Shown: positions 43,203 to 55,500, counted from the first letter of the stretch. The stretch is DNA of 64,000 nt from Sphingobium sp. DEHP117 (GCF_030867385.1 NZ_JAPFBJ010000003.1:310001-374000), one strand, 5' to 3'. Program-made: numbers and translations. The notes: generated by a model not told the origin, from the letters alone.

Positions 43203-44009
43203 GGGTGCTGTCGGTCTAGTGCAAACTTGTCTCCACATGCGGCATTTTGCTGCATAGAAGGAGCCGCATGAAACCCATTTCATTCAAGCGTCATCCATCA
43301 CACCCGACCTGATCCGGCTGGCAGTTTGGCTCTATTTCCGTTTCACGGCGAGTCTTCGTGACGTTGAAGATATGCTTCGCGGAACGCGGACATTCGGTGA
43401 GCTATGAGACGGTTCGATGCTGGGTAAACAAGTTTGGTCCGGCATTCGCCGACGTCGTGCACGAGCAGATCGTGTATGGCATCTGGATGAAATGGTGGTG
43501 CGCATCAAAGGCGAGCGCATGTATATGTGGCGTGCTGTAGACAAGGAAGGCGAGGTTCTAAATGTGCTGGTCCAGAAGCGCCGAACCAAAGCCGCAGCTT
43601 TGAAATTGCTGCGGAAACTATTGAAGAACCAAGATGCAGTTCGTGAGCAAATTGTGACTGATGGTCTTGCATCATACAAGGCAGCACTGAAGATCCTAGG
43701 TTGCCAACACCTTCATCAACCCGGTCGATTGCGAGATAACAACCGGGTCAAAAACTCACATCTTCCCGTCCGACGACGAGAGCGGAAGATGCAGCGTTTC
43801 AAATCCCAGGGTCAGGCCCAACGTTTCGTTTCCACCCACTCAGCAATATACAACACCTTCAATATCCAGCGTCATCTCACTTCCAGAAACACAATGCGAG
43901 ACATGCGAACCGCCGCCATGGCGGAGTGGAACGCCGCGTCCGTCGCAGCAGCATGAATTCGCCAGTCGGAGGAAAACCGCGCACTCGAAAATTTACCCTG
44001 ACAACACCC
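43203..44009 (+). mobile_element. Decayed IS6-family insertion sequence
   Basis: This roughly 807-base element has imperfect terminal inverted repeats (left GGGTGCTGTCGGTCTA, right end as complement GGGTGTTGTCAGGGTA). The length fits IS6 elements. It encodes the transposase relic described separately. No matching 8-base target duplication is visible (CATGCCAT on the left, TTCGAACG on the right). Its 3' end is shared, in the same orientation, with the relic at 236-353, so the pair bounds the catabolic island. Confidence 0.75.
43268..43956 (+). pseudogene. Frameshifted IS6-family transposase
   Basis: Translation needs at least three frames. MKPISFKRH and then ITPDLIRLAVWLYFRFT are out of phase near 43295. 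The frame shifts again before SYETVRCWVNKFGP, and again before HLDEMVVRIKGERMYMWRAVD. These are the zinc-ribbon/HTH and DDE blocks of IS6 transposases. The two Asp of DDE remain (HLDEM, TDGLASY), but the Glu of RVENSH is Lys (RVKNSH). With frameshifts and a lost catalytic residue it cannot be active. Confidence 0.82.
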
Positions 44010-44247
44010 TTCGAACGGCGCAGAACTGAACCACTTTTAAGGCACTTTCAACAGAGAATGGGAACGCCACGGACTGGCTGGCGGTGGGAAGTCGACCCGC
44101 ATCGAACCTTCTCTGGGTCGTAAGCATTTGATTACTATGTAATCGCGACGAGGTCGAATCCCACCCGTGTCACTTATTATGGTTTGGATGTTTGCAACAA
44201 CCCGCGCCGTCTACCTCAGCAACACAGGCCCAATTCCGCCTTTTCTC
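44010..44247. other. Non-coding gap next to the IS relic
   Basis: About 240 bases between the IS6 relic and the MFS exporter gene. A stretch near 44150 (GAGGTCGAATCCCACC) looks superficially like a tRNA T-arm, but the loop is one base short and no tRNA body is found. No gene is seen. Confidence 0.5.
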
Positions 44248-45579
44248 TCAGTTGGAGGGCCATCTCTGATGCAAGTCATCAATGAAATAGGGATGGTTGT
44301 GCTCGCTGCCCGCCCCATGATCCTGAAGATGCGGGTGACCATTCTCCAGATCTGCATGGTCATGTGCCAGCGCGTCTGGATCCTCTACCGGCCATGTCGA
44401 GTAAGCCGCAACCACGCCTATTGCAGCTAGAACTGCCAGAACGCCGAACGCTGCGCTCTGGCCCCAACCGGCTCCAATCTGTCCCGCGACAGGGTAGGCG
44501 ATCAGCCAGCAGACATGACTGAGGGCAAACTGGGCGGCGAAGATTGCCGGCCGGTCGCTTTCCGCCGCCGAGCGCCGCAACAGGCGCCCGGAAGGCGTGA
44601 CGCTCATCGAATAGGCCGCCCCAAGCAGGAACCACACAACAAGAAGGAAAGCCCATAAGTTGGCGCCAACCTGCGACAATCCGAAACTGCTCACTGCAAG
44701 CAGAACCGTCAGCATCACGGAAGCGGCAAGCATTACCGATCGATCCGCGATACGATCCAGAATGCGAGGAAGAACAAAGGCCACCAGCATAGAGCCACCG
44801 CCGTAGGCCGCGAGTGCCCAGGCAACCTCGCGCTGCCCAAAGCCTAGAAGTTCGCGCACGATCACGACGGTATTCACAATCACCATCGCGCTTGCGGCGG
44901 CGGCTGCGAGATTTACCGCCAGCAAGCCGCGCAGGCGCGGTGTCTTGAGATAGAACCTGATACCGCGCGTGGTGTGCGCGTAAATTCCACCTGCGCGGGG
45001 TTTGGCGGGCGACGCCGGCAGCCTGACCGACAGGACCATCAGTGCCGATCCGATGAAGCCCATCGCCGTTCCGGAGAACAGCCAATGGAAGTTCATCACG
45101 CTCAGCAGGGCTGCAGCCAGCAGTGGGCTCAGAAGGCTCTCGAGATCGTAAGCCAACCGCGAAAGGGATAGGGCGCGGGTATAGTCCCGTTCATCAGGCA
45201 GGACGTCGGGTATCGTGGCTTGAAAGGTCGGCGTGAAGGCGGCGGAAGCGGATTGAAGCAGAAAGATGAGCAGGTAGACCTGCCAGACCTGCGTGACAAA
45301 GGGTAACAGGACGGCAACCCCGCACCGGACCAGGTCCATCGCGACGAGAAATGCTCGCCGGGGCAACCTGTCAGCAAAAGCGCCAACAATGGGCGCGACT
45401 ACGATATAGGCGATCATCTTGATCGCCAGTGCCGTTCCCAGCACCGCCCCTGCATTTCCGCCAGCTATGTCATAGGCCAGAAGACCTAGAGCGACTGTCG
45501 CGAGGCCCGTCCCGACCAACGCGATAATCTGGGCCGTCAGCAGATGGCGGTAAGTTCGGTTGCGCAGAATCGATAACAT
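44248..45579 (-). CDS. NreB-like MFS metal exporter with His-rich tail
   Basis: This is a 443-residue MFS protein with about 12 membrane segments and a GAFADRLPRRAFL loop between segments 2 and 3. The C-terminal 40 residues are rich in His, Asp and Glu (AHDHADLENGHPHLQDHG, then EHNHPYF). MFS exporters of this form with a His-rich cytoplasmic tail are NreB-type nickel exporters. The tail is a likely metal-binding regulator. It lies at the left border of the metal-resistance block, converging on the IS relic. Confidence 0.8.
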   Translation of the reverse strand: MLSILRNRTYRHLLTAQIIALVGTGLATVALGLLAYDIAGGNAGAVLGTALAIKMIAYIVVAPIVGAFADRLPRRAFLVAMDLVRCGVAVLLPFVTQVWQVYLLIFLLQSASAAFTPTFQATIPDVLPDERDYTRALSLSRLAYDLESLLSPLLAAALLSVMNFHWLFSGTAMGFIGSALMVLSVRLPASPAKPRAGGIYAHTTRGIRFYLKTPRLRGLLAVNLAAAAASAMVIVNTVVIVRELLGFGQREVAWALAAYGGGSMLVAFVLPRILDRIADRSVMLAASVMLTVLLAVSSFGLSQVGANLWAFLLVVWFLLGAAYSMSVTPSGRLLRRSAAESDRPAIFAAQFALSHVCWLIAYPVAGQIGAGWGQSAAFGVLAVLAAIGVVAAYSTWPVEDPDALAHDHADLENGHPHLQDHGAGSEHNHPYFIDDLHQRWPSN

Positions 45580-45691
45580 TTAGTCGAGATGCGCCTGTTC
45601 AATTGCTCGGGCAAGATAGCCCAGTTCGATCAGGCCCCGATCAGATGCTGCAAGATTGTGTTTCGACACGTCCGATGGTAACCGGCGGCTG

Positions 45692-46039
45692 ATGAAGCGG
45701 ATAGTTCTGCATCTTTGCATGATATTCACCCTGGCGATTGGCAATTTGCATTCGCCATCGATGTTGCATGCGCAAGAGACAGAGCACAGCCATCATGGCG
45801 AAGCTGCGGACTCAGATCACGAGAAGCAGGCCAGCGACCAGACCCACGATATGGACCGTGGGACTGATATGGACCGTGGGACGCTCGCCCACGATCATCA
45901 TGGGCCGACTGCCATGACCGTCGCGGCACCCTACGTGGACATGCCGATGGAGTATGTCTCAAGCACCTACCGCCTGAGCAATGCAGACGCCTTGGGCTCT
46001 TGGTCGGCGGCCCCACCGCCCGAACCTCCGGCCGCCTGA
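45692..46039 (+). CDS. Small His-rich periplasmic protein
   Basis: This 115-residue protein has a signal peptide (MKRIVLHLCMIFTLAIG..., cleavage near LHAQ) and a mature part rich in His and Asp (ETEHSHHGE, HDMDRG repeated, AHDHHGP). An 18-base direct repeat encodes DMDRGT twice. The upstream GTG/ATG frame from 45656 is longer but lacks a signal. It precedes czcC by 63 bases, so a periplasmic metal-binding or sensing role in the czc operon is plausible. No named family is recognised. Confidence 0.7.
   Translation: MKRIVLHLCMIFTLAIGNLHSPSMLHAQETEHSHHGEAADSDHEKQASDQTHDMDRGTDMDRGTLAHDHHGPTAMTVAAPYVDMPMEYVSSTYRLSNADALGSWSAAPPPEPPAA
45849..45884 (+). repeat. 18-base tandem repeat in the His-rich protein gene
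   Basis: GATATGGACCGTGGGACT is followed directly by the same 18-mer with a G at the last base. In frame it duplicates DMDRGT. Such a short in-frame repeat could vary in copy number between strains. Confidence 0.75.
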
Positions 46040-46102
46040 TCGACGTCTTGTGACGCGTCCCCCGTGGGGCGCGCCATACGCGTTTCGATCAGGAGATTAT
46101 CC

Positions 46103-47341
46103 ATGTCACGATTGATGACAGCGGCCCTGTTGGCGGGCGCGCTGTATTTGCCGGCGATGCCGGTGCTGGCCGAGCCGTTGACGCTCGAGCAGGCTATCCA
46201 ACGGGCGAGCGAAGGCGCTCCCCGGCTTCAGGCAGGCGATGCCGCGATAGACGCTGCGCGCGCAGCCCGCATACAGGCAGCCGTACGCCCCAATCCGACC
46301 GTCACGGTCACCGGTGAAAATCTCGCCGGGAGCGGGCGCTATAACGTTCTGTCTCAGTCGGAAGTCACTGCCTCCTATAGCCAGACGCTTGAACGCGGGG
46401 GAAAGCGTGAAGCACGTACCGCCTTGGCTGAGCGCGATATTGGCGTTGCATCTGCATCGGCCCAAGTGGCCAGGCTGGATCTGGCGGCGCAAGTTGAGCG
46501 CGCGTATTACGATGTTATCATCGCCGATGAGATCGCATGGGCGGCAGAGTACCGCCTCAAGACCGAGCGCCAGATGCAGGCTGAGGCCCTGCGGCGGGTG
46601 CGCGGGTATAAAGACCCGCTGTTCGTCGAAACACGCGCGGCTGCCCGGGTCGCTCAGGCCGAAATCTATCTGGCGGAAGCCAAGCGAAAGCAGGTCTCGG
46701 CACGCAATATCCTTGCTTCTTTCTGGGGTGGGACCGGCGAAGGGCTGGAAGTCAGCGGCAATGTCCTGATCGAAGCGGGGCAACCTCTGGTCATTGCCCC
46801 TGCCGACGAGGCTTACGAGGAAGCAAGGGTCGCCCGAGCGAAGGCGGCCGTCACGGTCGAGCAATCCCGTGGTGTCCAGGACTACACGGTATCCGGGGGG
46901 GTCCGGTATCTGCGAGATACGGGCGATGTCGCGGTGGTAACCGGAATTACTATTCCGCTCGGTCGCTTCGACCGGAACCAGGGCAATATCGAGCGGGCGC
47001 AGGCAGAACGCCGGCGTCTCGAATTCGAGGCCGAGGCGGACAGGCTTGAGCGGCTCCGCCGCTTGGCAGCGCTAAGAGCGGATGCCGATGCAGCACGTTT
47101 GCGGGCTGATGCCATCAAAGCCGAGGTTCTGCCGCGAACGGTGCGAACGCTGGATCAGGTCCGCGATGGTTACCGGCGCGGCGGATTTACATTCCGCGAC
47201 GTGCAGGATGCGGCCGACGCCATCATCGAAGTTCAGGAACAATGGATCGCCGCCGCCAACCGCTGGCGCGATCTGCAGACCGAAATTGACCGGCTGTCGG
47301 GACGCTTCGATGCGCCCGCCCGGGGGGAGACCGATCAATGA
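46103..47341 (+). CDS. czcC: CzcC-type outer-membrane efflux channel (TolC family)
   Basis: This is a 412-residue outer-membrane factor with a signal peptide (MSRLMTAALLAG..., cleavage near VLAEP) and two TolC-type repeat regions rich in Ala, Arg and Glu (coiled-coil helices; LTLEQAIQRASEGAPRLQ starts the first). The ATG at 46103 is chosen for AGGAGA six bases upstream. It forms the outer-membrane exit of the tripartite heavy-metal RND pump with CzcB and CzcA. It overlaps czcB by four bases. Confidence 0.92.
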   Translation: MSRLMTAALLAGALYLPAMPVLAEPLTLEQAIQRASEGAPRLQAGDAAIDAARAARIQAAVRPNPTVTVTGENLAGSGRYNVLSQSEVTASYSQTLERGGKREARTALAERDIGVASASAQVARLDLAAQVERAYYDVIIADEIAWAAEYRLKTERQMQAEALRRVRGYKDPLFVETRAAARVAQAEIYLAEAKRKQVSARNILASFWGGTGEGLEVSGNVLIEAGQPLVIAPADEAYEEARVARAKAAVTVEQSRGVQDYTVSGGVRYLRDTGDVAVVTGITIPLGRFDRNQGNIERAQAERRRLEFEAEADRLERLRRLAALRADADAARLRADAIKAEVLPRTVRTLDQVRDGYRRGGFTFRDVQDAADAIIEVQEQWIAAANRWRDLQTEIDRLSGRFDAPARGETDQ

Positions 47342-48582
47342 CCCGCAAGAGTTCACTTATCCCTGTTCTGACCGCCTTGCTGGCGGTGATGCCTCTGGCC
47401 GCCTGTGGTGGCGGAGCCGAGCAGCCTGCCGGTGAACATGGCGAGGCCGCTGTGCCCGAAAAGGGCCCGCACAATGGCCGGATGCTCCGCGATGGCGACT
47501 TTGCGCTGGAGATGACCGTATTCGAGGATGGCGTGCCGCCGATGTTCCGCGTCTTTCCGACGATGGCCGGCGAGAAGCTTGATCCGGCCAAGGTTGACCT
47601 CACTGTCACCCTGCGCCGCCTCGACGGCGAGGTGAATGTGTTCAAGTTCAAGCCCAATGGCGAAGCGCTCGACGGGCAAGGAACTGTTGTCGAGCCGCAC
47701 AGCTTCAACGTTGAGGTAGTGGCCCTGGTGGATGGCAAACGACACCAGTGGAAATACGCCAATCCGGAAGGACAAACGAAGATCCCAACCGAAACCGCCA
47801 AGGCCAACGGCGTGGTGATCGAAACCGCAGGTCCCGCAGTGATAGGCGAAACCCGGGAGCTTTACGGCACGGTCCAGCTCGCCAGCACGGCGCGCTCTGA
47901 AATCCGGGGTCAATTCCCCGGCCGAGTTGTCAGCGTAACCAAGGCGGTGGGCGATTATGTCCGCCGGGGTGAATTGCTGGCGCGTATCGAATCCAGCGAA
48001 AGCCTGCAGGTCTATCCGGTCTATGCGACCGTCAGCGGCATGGTCGCCGAACGCAACGGCAACCCCGGCGATGTCACCTTCGATCGACCGCTTTACGTGA
48101 TCACGGACCCGGCACAGACGACGGTGGTGTTCAACGTGTTCCCGCGCGATCTTGCCGCGGTTCGCCCGGGCCAGCGTGTCACGATCGAAACGGCAGACGG
48201 ACAGCCTGTCGCGGATTCGGTCCTGGGCGACTATCTGCCCGAAGGGAATGCCGCAGCCGGCACCGCTCTGCTTCGTGCCAACCTGCCCAACCGGGATGGC
48301 CGCTATCGCCCGGGCATGGCGCTGCGCGGAAAGGTTACGGTGAATGCCGTGACCGTGCCGCTGGCGGTCCGGACCGAGGCACTGCAACCGTTCCGCGACT
48401 TCACCGTGGTCTTCGCCAATTTTGGTGACACGTACGAAGTGCGGATGCTTGAGCTGGGCCGCAGGTCGCCGGAATGGACCGAAGTTCTCGGCGGGCTGAA
48501 GTCGGGCACGCGCTATGCCTCCAAGGGCTCCTTCCTCATTCGCGCCGACATCGAAAAGTCCGGCGCGAGCCACGATCACTGA
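47338..48582 (+). CDS. czcB: CzcB-type membrane-fusion protein
   Basis: This is a 414-residue adaptor. A lipobox (LAAC, Cys about 23) suggests lipid anchoring. An N-terminal extra domain (about 40-150, containing GPHNGRMLRDGDFALEMTVF) as in CzcB-like proteins precedes the barrel-sandwich hybrid (GQFPGRVVSVTKAVGDYVRRG) and beta-barrel domains. It links CzcA to CzcC in the periplasm. The Glu/His-rich start (GEHGEAAVPEKG) may help bind metal. Confidence 0.92.
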   Translation: MTRKSSLIPVLTALLAVMPLAACGGGAEQPAGEHGEAAVPEKGPHNGRMLRDGDFALEMTVFEDGVPPMFRVFPTMAGEKLDPAKVDLTVTLRRLDGEVNVFKFKPNGEALDGQGTVVEPHSFNVEVVALVDGKRHQWKYANPEGQTKIPTETAKANGVVIETAGPAVIGETRELYGTVQLASTARSEIRGQFPGRVVSVTKAVGDYVRRGELLARIESSESLQVYPVYATVSGMVAERNGNPGDVTFDRPLYVITDPAQTTVVFNVFPRDLAAVRPGQRVTIETADGQPVADSVLGDYLPEGNAAAGTALLRANLPNRDGRYRPGMALRGKVTVNAVTVPLAVRTEALQPFRDFTVVFANFGDTYEVRMLELGRRSPEWTEVLGGLKSGTRYASKGSFLIRADIEKSGASHDH

Positions 48583-48598
48583 TACGGGAAGGATCTGA

Positions 48599-51763
<3,165 letters not shown>

Positions 51764-51772
51764 GAAAATAGA

Positions 51773-52501
51773 ATGACCATCCTGACATTGGCACAACGCC
51801 AGACCTGGACCCGTCCAGTCATGGCTCTTTGCGCGATCATGTTCGCACTGATCATTTCCTCTGTTGCTCAGGCCCACGGCGTCGCGGAAGGCGACCAAGG
51901 TTACGTGCAGGAAGTGAGCGGGGTGCAGTTCATCCCGTTCATGTACCTGGGGGCAAAGCATATGATCACCGGGTACGACCATCTGCTCTTTCTGTTTGGG
52001 GTAATTTTCTTTCTCTATCGCCTCAAGCACATTGCCACTTATGTGACGCTGTTCGCGATTGGCCATTCGACGACCATGTTGTTCGGTGTGCTGACCGGAG
52101 TCTCGGCAAACGCCTACTTGATTGACGCGATCATTGGCTTGTCGGTCGTCTACAAGGCGCTCGACAATCTCGGAGCGTTTCGTCGGTGGTTTGGTGTTCA
52201 ACCCAACACCAAGGCGGCGACGCTGGTCTTCGGGCTGTTTCACGGCTTCGGCCTGGCCACGAAGGTGCTTGAATTCGAAATGTCGCGCGATGGGCTGCTG
52301 CCCAACCTGATCGCGTTCAACCTCGGGGTCGAGATCGGCCAGATCCTCGCTCTGAGTGCGATCCTCATCCTGATGGGGTTCTGGCGCCGGACCAAAAGCT
52401 TCGGACGCCATGCCTTCGCGGCCAACGTCGCGCTGATGACCGCCGGGTTCCTGCTGGTCGGCTACCAACTCACCGGATTCGTTATTGCTCAAGGAGCTTG
52501 A
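51773..52501 (+). CDS. HupE/UreJ-family membrane protein
   Basis: This is a 242-residue protein with a signal-like first segment, then about six membrane helices. HMITGYDHLLFLFG gives the family motif H-x4-GxDHxxFL, and HGFGLATKVLEFEM is a second conserved stretch. HupE/UreJ proteins move nickel or related metals. In czc clusters the same family recurs next to czcA, so a role in metal supply or export is likely. It is separated from czcA by nine bases. Confidence 0.88.
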   Translation: MTILTLAQRQTWTRPVMALCAIMFALIISSVAQAHGVAEGDQGYVQEVSGVQFIPFMYLGAKHMITGYDHLLFLFGVIFFLYRLKHIATYVTLFAIGHSTTMLFGVLTGVSANAYLIDAIIGLSVVYKALDNLGAFRRWFGVQPNTKAATLVFGLFHGFGLATKVLEFEMSRDGLLPNLIAFNLGVEIGQILALSAILILMGFWRRTKSFGRHAFAANVALMTAGFLLVGYQLTGFVIAQGA

Positions 52502-52504
52502 AGC

Positions 52505-53131
52505 ATGTTCAATTCACAATTGCCGCCGCTCTCAGAGCTGCCAACATCGCGCCAGCTTGTCCGTTCCACTCTGATCGCGGCTGGCGTCGCTGCTGCCTTG
52601 CTGACGACGGTAGTCCTGCCGTCCGAATACGGGGTTGATCCGACAGGTGTCGGGCACGTCCTTGGCTTGACCGACATGGGCAAGATCAAGGTTCAGTTGG
52701 CCAGCGAGAACGAACAGAATATCGCTGCTGATGGGGTGGCCGACGGGGCAGACAAACCCACGGAAGTTGCCGCCCAAGCTGCACAACCGATCACCGACAC
52801 CGTGCCCCAAGGCGAGCGCAGCGACACCACAACGGTCACGCTTGAGCCCGGGGAGGCATCCGAGATCAAATTGGCCGCCTCAAAAGGCGCGAAGATCAAC
52901 TTCGATTGGTCTGTCGCCGGTGGTCACGTCAACTACGACACTCATGCTGATGCGCCGGGGATTGAATACCATGGCTATGGCAAAGGTAAGGAATCACAGG
53001 GCGAGCGCGGCACGCTGACCGCTGCATTCGACGGCAAGCATGGCTGGTACTGGCGCAACCGCTCCGGTGCCACCGTGGTCATCACGCTCCGAACATCAGG
53101 TGCCTATTCTGCGATCAAACGAGTAGTCTGA
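52505..53131 (+). CDS. Membrane-anchored periplasmic protein of czc clusters
   Basis: This is a 208-residue protein with one N-terminal membrane segment (STLIAAGVAAALLTTVVL, about 24-41) and a periplasmic domain ending in GKHGWYWRNRSGATVVITLRT. Homologues called transmembrane anchor proteins occur next to HupE and CzcA in many sphingomonads. Its function is unknown. It follows the HupE gene by three bases. Confidence 0.8.
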   Translation: MFNSQLPPLSELPTSRQLVRSTLIAAGVAAALLTTVVLPSEYGVDPTGVGHVLGLTDMGKIKVQLASENEQNIAADGVADGADKPTEVAAQAAQPITDTVPQGERSDTTTVTLEPGEASEIKLAASKGAKINFDWSVAGGHVNYDTHADAPGIEYHGYGKGKESQGERGTLTAAFDGKHGWYWRNRSGATVVITLRTSGAYSAIKRVV

Positions 53132-53159
53132 GATCGCAGGCGACGCTCCAAGCTGAGAA

Positions 53160-53354
53160 ATGATACTGGCGAGGGCCAGGGGCTTGCCTCCTGTCTTCGC
53201 TGGCATCTTGGCAAAGCGGGTTGCAGGGGATCAGCGCTTGCGGCATTATGAACTGATCGGGATCGAGCAACCTCCCGGTCAGGCGCCAGCCCAAGTGTTG
53301 CCTTTCTTGGTCCGCGTTGCGGATGGAAAGGTGTATATTGGCTGTGCCGAATGA
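53160..53354 (+). CDS. Possible small ORF upstream of chrA (uncertain)
   Basis: A 64-codon frame fills most of the 206-base gap before chrA and overlaps its start. No family is recognised and no strong ribosome site is seen. It is listed only because the gap holds no other gene. It may be a leader or simply non-coding. Confidence 0.25.
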   Translation: MILARARGLPPVFAGILAKRVAGDQRLRHYELIGIEQPPGQAPAQVLPFLVRVADGKVYIGCAE

Positions 53355-54657
53355 AGGTAATCACCCGAGCTTTAGCGAACTGGTGCGGATTTCCGCCCGT
53401 ATTGGCTGCCTGAGTTTTGGCGGACCAGTCGGTCAGATCGCGCTTATGCATCGCGAACTGGTGGAGGAACGCCAGTGGGTAACGGAGGACCAGTACCTCC
53501 ACGCACTCAATCTCTGTCACCTTCTGCCAGGACCAGAGGCCCAGCAGCTCGCAATCTGGATTGGCTGGAAGCTTCATGGCCTGCGCGGGGGCCTTGCGGC
53601 CGGGCTACTGTTCGTCATTCCCGGGGCTCTGGTCATCCTCGCCTTGTCGATTTTGTACGGCTATGCGGCTGAGCTTCCCTGGTTCGCGGCCATATTCCTC
53701 GGCATCAAGGCTGCAGTACTCGCGATTGTCGTTCAGGCCTTGCTGCGCGTAGCGGGGCGAGCCCTTAACACGCCATCCAAGAAAGCCCTGGCAGTCGCTG
53801 CCTTTGTGGCGCTGTTCCTCTTCAATCTCCCGTTTCCTCTGGTGGTGCTGGGCGCAGGTGTAATCGGCACGGTGATTGCGGCAACCCGGCCGGAACTGTT
53901 TGCGCTCAGGCAGAACGATAGTCCGCCTCCTACCGCGCCCAGACCTTGGGGCGCGAGCTTCCGCGCGGTCGGCATCGGTCTGATTGTGTGGGTCGCACCT
54001 ATGGGGGCAGTGCTCGCCCTGCTCGGCCCGGATCATGTCCTCTGGGATGTTGGCTTGTTCTTCTCCAAGCTCGCGGTGGTGACCTTCGGAGGCGCATACG
54101 CCGTCCTCGCCTATATGGCCCAGCAAGCAGTTGACCTTTTTGGGTGGCTCAGTGCACGTGAAATGGCCGATGGATTGGGATTGGCAGAAACGACCCCGGG
54201 TCCTTTGATCATGGTCACCCAGTTCGTGGGCTACCTCGCTGCATTCCGCGCGCCGGATCCGTTTTTCCCGCTTCTCGCAGGGGTGCTCGGCGCACTCTTG
54301 ACCACCTGGGTCACCTTTGTTCCGTGCTTTCTATGGATCTTTGCACTCGCGCCGTGGGTGGAGCGACTGGAACACGCCCATCGCCTGAAGGGCGGCCTTG
54401 CTGCGGTAACCGCGGCTGTGGTGGGGGTTATCGCCAATCTGTCCGCCTGGTTCGCCCTTCACGTGCTCTTCTCGCGAGTGCTGGAGCAACGCTTTGGCGG
54501 TCTCACTCTGACGGTCCCCGATCTCGCCAGTTTCGATTGGCGCGCAGCGCTTCTGGCGGTGACTGCGGCCACATTGATCTTCCGGCTGAAATGGAACGTC
54601 ATTCGCGTGCTGACGGTTTGCGCCGTTGGGGGCCTCGTCCTTGGTCAGTTCGTTTAA
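53338..54657 (+). CDS. chrA: Chromate transporter ChrA (long form)
   Basis: This is a 439-residue two-domain CHR protein. The N-terminal half has ARIGCLSFGGPVGQIALMHRELVEERQWV and the C-terminal half repeats with VVTFGGAYAVLAYMAQQAVD. This is the internal duplication of long-chain ChrA, which extrudes chromate (perhaps sulfate). The TTG at 53338 is preferred for GGAAAGG six bases upstream. TTG at 53317 and GTG at 53344 are alternatives. It sits between the czc genes and the SOD gene, consistent with metal plus oxidative stress defence. Confidence 0.9.
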   Translation: MAVPNEGNHPSFSELVRISARIGCLSFGGPVGQIALMHRELVEERQWVTEDQYLHALNLCHLLPGPEAQQLAIWIGWKLHGLRGGLAAGLLFVIPGALVILALSILYGYAAELPWFAAIFLGIKAAVLAIVVQALLRVAGRALNTPSKKALAVAAFVALFLFNLPFPLVVLGAGVIGTVIAATRPELFALRQNDSPPPTAPRPWGASFRAVGIGLIVWVAPMGAVLALLGPDHVLWDVGLFFSKLAVVTFGGAYAVLAYMAQQAVDLFGWLSAREMADGLGLAETTPGPLIMVTQFVGYLAAFRAPDPFFPLLAGVLGALLTTWVTFVPCFLWIFALAPWVERLEHAHRLKGGLAAVTAAVVGVIANLSAWFALHVLFSRVLEQRFGGLTLTVPDLASFDWRAALLAVTAATLIFRLKWNVIRVLTVCAVGGLVLGQFV

Positions 54658-54672
54658 AAGGAGTTCGATCCC

Positions 54673-55404
54673 ATGAACGACATATCTCGCCGCCATGCCC
54701 TCGGCAGCATCGCACTTGGTGTGGCAGCCACTGCAGCTCCGGGCGCCGCGACTGCAGCAGCACCGGCATCCGGACGTTCCGCGATGAACGAGCCAGTTCC
54801 CGCCTTCGCTGGCGGGCACGCTGTCAAACCGCTCGGGTTCGATCCCACGAAGCTAGCCGGTCTCACCGAAAAGCTGATCCGCTCGCACTGGGAAAACAAT
54901 TACCAAGGTTCCGTGAAGGCCCTCAATATGATCGAGGGGCGCCTTGCCCTCGCGATGGCCGACAAGGACCTGCCGCCGGTGGTCTATGGCGGGCTCAAGC
55001 GCGAGGAGCTGCACCGCACTGGCTCGGTGATCCTGCACGAGCTTTATTTCGACCAACTTGGTGGTAACGGCCAGCCCTCGGGGAGCATCCGCGATGCGCT
55101 CACCGCAAGTCACGGTTCGTTTGAGGCATGGGAGGCAGAGTTCCGCCGCACAGCGATGGCGCTTGCGGGTGGATCGGGCTGGGCTATCCTCGCCTGGAAC
55201 CAGTACACTCGCTCACTTCACAACTATTGGGCCTGGGACCACACCAACGGGCCGATAACCGGCTCGCCCTTGCTTGTGCTCGACATGTACGAACATGCTT
55301 TCGCAATGGACTACGGCACAGCCGCGGCAAAATATATCGACGCCTTCATGCGCAATCTCGACTGGACTGTGGTGGATGCGCGGTATCGTGCCGCGAGAAG
55401 CTGA
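54673..55404 (+). CDS. sodB: Fe/Mn superoxide dismutase with Tat-type signal
   Basis: This is a 243-residue Fe/Mn-type SOD. Metal ligands fit RSHWENNYQG, LHELYFDQ, DMYEHAFAMDY and the family's YIDAFMRNLDW end. The N-terminus MNDISRRHALGSIALG has a twin-arginine motif, and about 35 residues precede the SOD domain, so export by the Tat system is likely. A periplasmic SOD next to chrA fits defence against superoxide from chromate or metal redox cycling. It follows chrA by 15 bases. Confidence 0.9.
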   Translation: MNDISRRHALGSIALGVAATAAPGAATAAAPASGRSAMNEPVPAFAGGHAVKPLGFDPTKLAGLTEKLIRSHWENNYQGSVKALNMIEGRLALAMADKDLPPVVYGGLKREELHRTGSVILHELYFDQLGGNGQPSGSIRDALTASHGSFEAWEAEFRRTAMALAGGSGWAILAWNQYTRSLHNYWAWDHTNGPITGSPLLVLDMYEHAFAMDYGTAAAKYIDAFMRNLDWTVVDARYRAARS

Positions 55405-55500
55405 TTTTTTCGCGCTCTAGCTATGCCAGCGATGTTTCGCGTGCGGAGCCTCGGGCGCAACGGCGGAATAAGCCTGTAGCCAATTCAGTCATAGCGATTT

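Noticed and set aside
44140-44200. tRNA-like T-arm (GAGGTCGAATCCCACC) after the IS relic
   Set aside because: The T-loop is one base short, there is no CCA end or acceptor partner, and no anticodon arm could be placed, so it is not called as a tRNA or attachment site.
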